Shown here: positions 60,008-64,000 of the stretch, one piece after another
Layout of the letters: each line of letters starts with the position of its first letter
How positions within the stretch are numbered: position 1 is the first letter of the stretch
Source: Desulfobulbus sp.
GTDB lineage: Bacteria > Desulfobacterota > Desulfobulbia > Desulfobulbales > Desulfobulbaceae
Direction: 5' to 3'
Assembly: GCA_031280615.1 (NCBI GenBank)
Contig: JAITGO010000022.1
Span: 186,001-250,000 of the forward strand
Length of the DNA: 64,000 bases
Notes under the pieces: generated by a model
What the model was told of the DNA's origin: nothing
The model's database searches: none
The model's input: only the letters and a program-made list of their open reading frames with translations
Position numbers and translations under genes: made by a program

Positions 60008-60077
60008 GTGCAAAAAAAAGAGCCCCCGGCGCATGGCCGGAGGCTCGGGGCGTTTACGGGGCGAACCGGAAAGGGGC

Positions 60078-62009
60078 TTACGCCAGTTCCTGGGGGGCGA
60101 CAATTCCGCCCTTGGCGGCCTTGAGCGCCAGCAGGGCGGCCTTCTGCTCCTTGTAAATCGCAAACAGCCGGGGCGAGGCTCCCTTGCTCCAGGCCGCCTC
60201 CTGCAGATCGATCCGGGCGACGATATTGTCGATGTACAGGGAGAACTGCATGGTGTAGAGCGATTCCGGGTACTCCTTGTTGATCTTGCTGGCAAACAGC
60301 CGGCGCAGATCCTCGTATTTGGGGATCATGCCGATCGGGGTCTCGATGGCCTCGACATCGCGGTTGGTGAACAACTCGAGCCAGCCCAGCCAGACATGGA
60401 CATCCCGTTTCTCGCCCAGCAGGCCCTTGCCGCTGCCGCCGCGCGCCTCGTGGGTGAGGAAGTAGTTGAGCCCGGCCATGATCGGCTTCCGGGTCATTTT
60501 GGGGTTGCCGTAAAAATTGAGCTGGGCTTCGAGGTAGTCGGTCAGCGGACCGGCGACAAAGGGGGTGTTGGCCCACGGCTGGCGGTTGACGCCGCTGGCG
60601 CCGATCTCGGCGGCCGTGGCCTTGGAGACGATGGACGCGCCGATGGCCACCCCGGCATCCATGGTCCTAGCCACCCAGATGGGCGGCATGGTGTTGGAGT
60701 CACGGCCCGAATAGGTGATGACCTCGATGACGATGCCGCTCGGGTCGGCGTTGACCTTTTTGTTGTGGTTGCCGACCGTTTCCGCCTTGAGGGTGCACCG
60801 CGAGTTGGGGTGCGACATCGGCACGCCGGTCGTGGCCGGCGTCCAGGCACCCTGGAAGTTGGTCCCCTGTTCGGGGAGCGGCTCGCCATCGCCGGTCCAG
60901 CGGGGTTTTCCCTGCGGATCGACCAGGACGTTGGAAAAGATCACCTCGGCGCCGGGCTGGCGCAGGCACTTCATCAGGTAGGGGTCGCCCTCCTGGTTGA
61001 CATCCTCGATGATGCCGAAAATGCCGATCTCCGGATTGACCGCCCGCAAGGTGCCGTCCGCCTCGATCCACATCTGGGCCAGATCGTCGCCGATGAAATT
61101 GCTGCCCACCATGGCGGTGGTGGTCTTGCCGCAGCCCGAGGGTGCCGCGCCGGCGAAATAGGTGACGCGGCCGCCGGGGCCGGTCATGCCGGTGATGAAC
61201 ATGTGCTCCGAGAGTTCCGTGCCGTTGTACTTATACATGGCGCTGTCGGAGGCAAAACGGTGGTTGCCCTTCTTCATCAGCAGGGTGTTGCCGGCATAGG
61301 TGCAGAAAAAGGAAAAGGTGGTCTGCCAGCTTCGGTCCATGTAGATCCGGGCCTTGGGCACGTCTTCGGAACGGTTGGTGCCCTCGGAGTGGACGTTGGT
61401 AAAGAACTCGCCCCGCCGGGCGACCTCGGCGTTGAAATCGGTGTAGCAGTTGCGGTAGAGCAGCTCGGCCGAATGCATGACATAGGTGGAACTGGAGATT
61501 TCGATGGCCGGGATCGAGGCCTTGGCGCCCACCGGACCGCGGCTGTAAAAGCCCACGTACATGGTCTTGCCGCGCATGATCCCGCCCATATGCTCCTTGA
61601 TATAGGCGTGCGACACCTCCCGAGCCTCTTTCTTAGCCAGGGACGACACTTTTTCGTCCGGGTTGACGATGTAGAAGGTTTGGTCGACCATGCGGCCCTG
61701 GTCTTCGGGCAGGTCGAAGTGAAGGGTGTGGCCGGGGATACTCAGGGGCCGCTCCTCGCCTTTTTCCAGGCTCATGCGGCGGACATAATCGCGGTCCTCG
61801 GCACTGCCGGTGTGGATGTACACCCGGTCCGGGGCGCACATGGCCATGGCGTTGGCGATCTTCAACAGAGCATCTTCATTGGTGATCGTGGCCAGCCGTT
61901 GCAAATGTTCAGGCTCAAGCCGTTGCTCGAACAGCTTTTTGGCCTCGCCAATGGTTGTAATGCCGCCAATCGCTGATAAGATATCGACGCCTTGCTTGAA
62001 CTCCAGCAT
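60078..62009 (-). CDS. pckG: Phosphoenolpyruvate carboxykinase (GTP)
   Basis: This enzyme decarboxylates and phosphorylates oxaloacetate to PEP, opening gluconeogenesis, or the reverse. It has 643 residues. The P-loop carries the GTP-type catalytic cysteine (GAAPSGCGKTTTAM). MRGKTMYVGFYSRGPVGAK, FITGMTGPGGRVTYFAGAAP, EIGIFGIIEDVN and the C-terminal RDVEAIETPIGMIP are typical of GTP-dependent PEPCK. The ATG at 62009 lies 5 nt after GGAGG, so it is preferred to the in-frame ATG at 62021. The gene converges on the transketolase and its promoter region holds a palindrome. Confidence 0.96.
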   Translation of the reverse strand: MLEFKQGVDILSAIGGITTIGEAKKLFEQRLEPEHLQRLATITNEDALLKIANAMAMCAPDRVYIHTGSAEDRDYVRRMSLEKGEERPLSIPGHTLHFDLPEDQGRMVDQTFYIVNPDEKVSSLAKKEAREVSHAYIKEHMGGIMRGKTMYVGFYSRGPVGAKASIPAIEISSSTYVMHSAELLYRNCYTDFNAEVARRGEFFTNVHSEGTNRSEDVPKARIYMDRSWQTTFSFFCTYAGNTLLMKKGNHRFASDSAMYKYNGTELSEHMFITGMTGPGGRVTYFAGAAPSGCGKTTTAMVGSNFIGDDLAQMWIEADGTLRAVNPEIGIFGIIEDVNQEGDPYLMKCLRQPGAEVIFSNVLVDPQGKPRWTGDGEPLPEQGTNFQGAWTPATTGVPMSHPNSRCTLKAETVGNHNKKVNADPSGIVIEVITYSGRDSNTMPPIWVARTMDAGVAIGASIVSKATAAEIGASGVNRQPWANTPFVAGPLTDYLEAQLNFYGNPKMTRKPIMAGLNYFLTHEARGGSGKGLLGEKRDVHVWLGWLELFTNRDVEAIETPIGMIPKYEDLRRLFASKINKEYPESLYTMQFSLYIDNIVARIDLQEAAWSKGASPRLFAIYKEQKAALLALKAAKGGIVAPQELA

Positions 62010-62369
62010 CCATGCCTCCATGGGATTCTTCTTTGGTGGGGGAAATTGCGATGCAATAATTAGTTACAACTTTGTAAGGTAAATATTTAGCTCGAAAAGG
62101 AGGAATTAGCAAACAAGAATACCGGTCCTGTGCTTTTTTCCTGTGCCGGTCGCTTGTTGGGCCATGGGGCGGCGGGGCGTTCTCCCGTTTTCATCAAGGG
62201 AGGCTCGCGGAAAACCGGCGGCGATGCTATGGTGCCCGCACCGTCCCTGCGGATTTGGTGCCACGGCGAGCCGCGGTTCGTCGCCCATTGGCCCGATACT
62301 TGAATGTGAATGGAATCCCTGTCCGCAATAGCCGGATGCAACCAGAGCAATACAGCCCGATCGCGTGCC
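62010..62369. other. Divergent intergenic region between pckG and the FHA-AAA+ regulator
   Basis: This region of about 360 nt holds the promoters of pckG and the regulator. AT-rich sequence lies near 62045-62095, with a palindrome at 62064. AAAAGGAGGAATTAG (62095 onward) looks like a ribosome site but has no usable start codon after it. Short frames here look like noise. Confidence 0.55.
62064..62077. promoter_or_regulatory. Palindrome TTACAA-CT-TTGTAA in the pckG upstream region
   Basis: Perfect 6-bp arms are separated by 2 nt, about 55 nt upstream of the pckG start and in the AT-rich block. It may be an operator for pckG or for the divergent regulator. It does not match a consensus that I know. 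Confidence 0.4.
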
Positions 62370-64000
62370 ATGCCCAGTGTGATTGTCTGTCAGGATGCCC
62401 AGAATTACCGGGTGGTGGAATGTGCCGCCACCCTGACCATCGGCCGCGAGGGCGACAACGATATCGTCCTCGCCTCGCCGCAGGTCTCGCGACAGCATGC
62501 CTCCATCGCCCTGCGTGAGGGAGGCGACTTCATGCTGTTCGATCACGAGAGCACCAACGGGGTGTGGATGGAGGGGCGCCGGGTCAGTGGCGTGCTGCTC
62601 CGGCACGGCATGGCCTTTCGGATCGGCGACCATGTCTTTACCTTCATCGACGAGCGGAGCGGCAGCCGGGCCCCCCGGGTTTTCCCGGCCGAAGACGAAT
62701 CCGGCTCGGCCGAAAACAGGCCGGACCCGGCAACCGTGCTCTTCAGTCTGGAGACCGGCTCGCCGGTCCGCCTGTCCGCCGAGCTGCCGCTGGATGACCG
62801 GGTAGCCGGAACGGCGGCGGACCCGGCAACAACGCTCGCCCCCTTGCTGGTGGAATTGCAGTTGGCCGAGGACGAGGGCGCGCTGGGCGAGCGGCTGTTG
62901 GCCGGAGCCGTGGGATTGGCCGGGGCACAACGGGGATTTTTGGCCCTGCTCAGCGACAGGAACGAGCTGCTGTATGCCGCGACCCATGGCTTCGATCCCC
63001 TACGGGAGAGCCGGGAGGTCAACCAGGAGGTGGTGCGGCAGGTCATGGACCGGGGGATTGCGGTCCGGCTCGACGGCGGCCCGGACGTCCAGCTTCGCAA
63101 GGGCAAAACGCAGGCGCAATCCGTGCTCGCCGCCCCCCTGATGCGCATGGGCCGTGCCGTGGGATGTTTGTATCTCGATCATCGAGAGGCCTGCTTTTTT
63201 GCGCCGGCCGCCCAGGGCGCGCTCGCGATCCTGGCCGTGCACGGCGCCGTGCTGCTCGACAACCTGGCCGGGCGGCAGCGGATGCACCGGGAGCGCGAAT
63301 CGCTGAAGGCACGGCTCGTCGCCCGGGACGAGACCGTGGTGCGCAGCGAGAAAATGATTAAGCTCTACGAGGACATCCGGACCATCGCCGCCATCAACGT
63401 ACCGGTGTTCATCCAGGGCGAGGCCGGCAGCGGCAAGGAGCACGTGGCCTCCGCCCTCCACGCCTTTTCCGGGCGCAAGGGAACCTACGTGCCCCTCAAC
63501 TGCGCCGCCATTCCCGAGGGCATCTTCGAAAGCGAACTGTTCGGCTCCCGGAAGGGGGCCTACCACGAGGCCATCGACAAACCGGGCAAGCTGGAATTGG
63601 CCGAGGGCGGCACCCTGTTCCTCGACGAAGTGGCGGACATGGCCCTGACCCTGCAACCCAAACTGCTGCGCTTCCTGGAAAATGGCGAAGTCACCCGCCT
63701 GGGCGACACCCGCACCCGCAAGCTCGACGTGCGGGTGGTAACCGCCACCAACCGGGACGTGGCCGCCATGATCCGCGACAACCTCTTCCGCGACGACCTG
63801 TTCCAGCGCCTGTCCTGCTTCACCCTCAAGGTGCCGCCGCTGCGGGAGCGGATCGAGGACATCGAACCCCTGATTCGCTACTTCCTCGCCAAATTCGCCG
63901 CCGAATACCGCTGGCAGGAGCCTAAGGTCAGCGATGGCGCCCTGGAACTGTTCAGCCGCTATCCGTGGCCCGGCAACGTGCGCCAGCTGCGCAACCTGCT
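62370..64000 (+). CDS. FHA-GAF-AAA+ sigma-54-activator-like regulator (3' end outside window)
   Basis: At least 543 residues are visible. An FHA domain comes first (LTIGREGDNDIVLASPQVSRQHASI, then STNGVWMEGRRV), which binds phosphothreonine partners. A GAF domain spans about 150-310. The AAA+ domain has Walker A GEAGSGKE (350-357), Walker B GGTLFLDEVADM and an arginine-finger region FRDDLFQRLSCFTLKVPPLRER. The sigma-54 contact loop, normally GAFTGA, is GAYHEA at residues 396-401. The frame is open to the edge, where a helix-turn-helix would follow (PWPGNVRQLRNLL). The ATG at 62370 has only weak ribosome-site support. Divergent from pckG. Confidence 0.9.
   Translation, partial: MPSVIVCQDAQNYRVVECAATLTIGREGDNDIVLASPQVSRQHASIALREGGDFMLFDHESTNGVWMEGRRVSGVLLRHGMAFRIGDHVFTFIDERSGSRAPRVFPAEDESGSAENRPDPATVLFSLETGSPVRLSAELPLDDRVAGTAADPATTLAPLLVELQLAEDEGALGERLLAGAVGLAGAQRGFLALLSDRNELLYAATHGFDPLRESREVNQEVVRQVMDRGIAVRLDGGPDVQLRKGKTQAQSVLAAPLMRMGRAVGCLYLDHREACFFAPAAQGALAILAVHGAVLLDNLAGRQRMHRERESLKARLVARDETVVRSEKMIKLYEDIRTIAAINVPVFIQGEAGSGKEHVASALHAFSGRKGTYVPLNCAAIPEGIFESELFGSRKGAYHEAIDKPGKLELAEGGTLFLDEVADMALTLQPKLLRFLENGEVTRLGDTRTRKLDVRVVTATNRDVAAMIRDNLFRDDLFQRLSCFTLKVPPLRERIEDIEPLIRYFLAKFAAEYRWQEPKVSDGALELFSRYPWPGNVRQLRNL

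Noticed and set aside
57934..60576. Minus-strand frame of 880 codons across the transketolase and pckG ends
   Set aside because: It spans a convergent terminator and two well-supported genes in other frames, and has no family motif.

Overview
The window looks like a chromosomal, origin-proximal segment of a high-GC, diderm, anaerobic Desulfobacterota (Desulfobulbales-like) bacterium. The evidence is indirect but consistent. Oxygen defence uses a two-iron superoxide reductase, rubredoxin, rubrerythrin and a 2-Cys peroxiredoxin. Lysine and cell-wall supply uses DapL. Gluconeogenesis uses a GTP-type PEPCK. A TusA/DsrE-like/YedE sulfur or selenium trafficking module is present, and Kdo/LPS genes (kdsA, kdsC, lptC) and a Pal-type lipoprotein show an outer membrane. 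No rRNA, tRNA, CRISPR array, prophage or insertion sequence was recognised.

Layout. 0-3.2 kb: parB (cut by the window edge), parA, an exact 16-bp parS site and nadB. 3.2-11 kb: DUF4412 and DUF1992 proteins, then folA, rsmE, dtd and an M16 peptidase on one strand, with panE and an amidotransferase converging. 11-16.3 kb: two-CW/HTH protein, mnmA, mtaB, cinA, recA. 16.5-20.8 kb: dgkA, a band-7/NfeD pair and an L,D-transpeptidase. 20.8-25.8 kb: tightly packed pyrG-kdsA-kdsC-lptC-dapL. 26-29.6 kb: cupin, pal, then a Fur-like repressor fused to a second winged helix, followed by peroxiredoxin, superoxide reductase and rubredoxin. 29.7-33.6 kb: a large hybrid sensor kinase and a gene-poor gap. 33.6-38.3 kb: gatC-gatA-hisC-cmk and an HD-GYP response regulator. 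38.6-42.1 kb: formyl-THF cyclo-ligase, YedE-family transporter and the divergent tusA-dsrE-like cluster. 42.1-50.7 kb: serine hydrolase, then dnaN, gyrB, gyrA, gpsA. 50.7-60 kb: rubredoxin-membrane fusion, rubrerythrin, an unrecognised 436-residue protein, purU, CNNM/CorC protein, penicillinase-like hydrolase, transketolase-family enzyme. 60-64 kb: pckG and an FHA-GAF-AAA+ regulator cut by the right edge.

Gene direction changes near 43.3-43.5 kb. To the left about two thirds of the genes are on the minus strand, and to the right 12 of 14 are on the plus strand. The switch falls in an AT-rich intergenic stretch just upstream of dnaN-gyrB-gyrA, and parAB/parS lies about 42 kb away. Together these make the stretch upstream of dnaN a reasonable oriC candidate, although no strong DnaA-box cluster was seen.

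The observations most worth follow-up are: (1) the Fur-winged-helix fusion with an in-frame internal start behind a strong ribosome site and a Fur-like box inside its own promoter; (2) the AAA+ regulator whose sigma-54 contact loop GAFTGA is replaced by GAYHEA; (3) the unrecognised 436-residue protein, whose C-terminal half faintly resembles a RelA/SpoT-type nucleotidyltransferase; (4) the tusA/dsrE-like/57-residue protein cluster divergent from yedE; (5) the perfect parS at the nadB start; and (6) the dnaN-upstream origin candidate.
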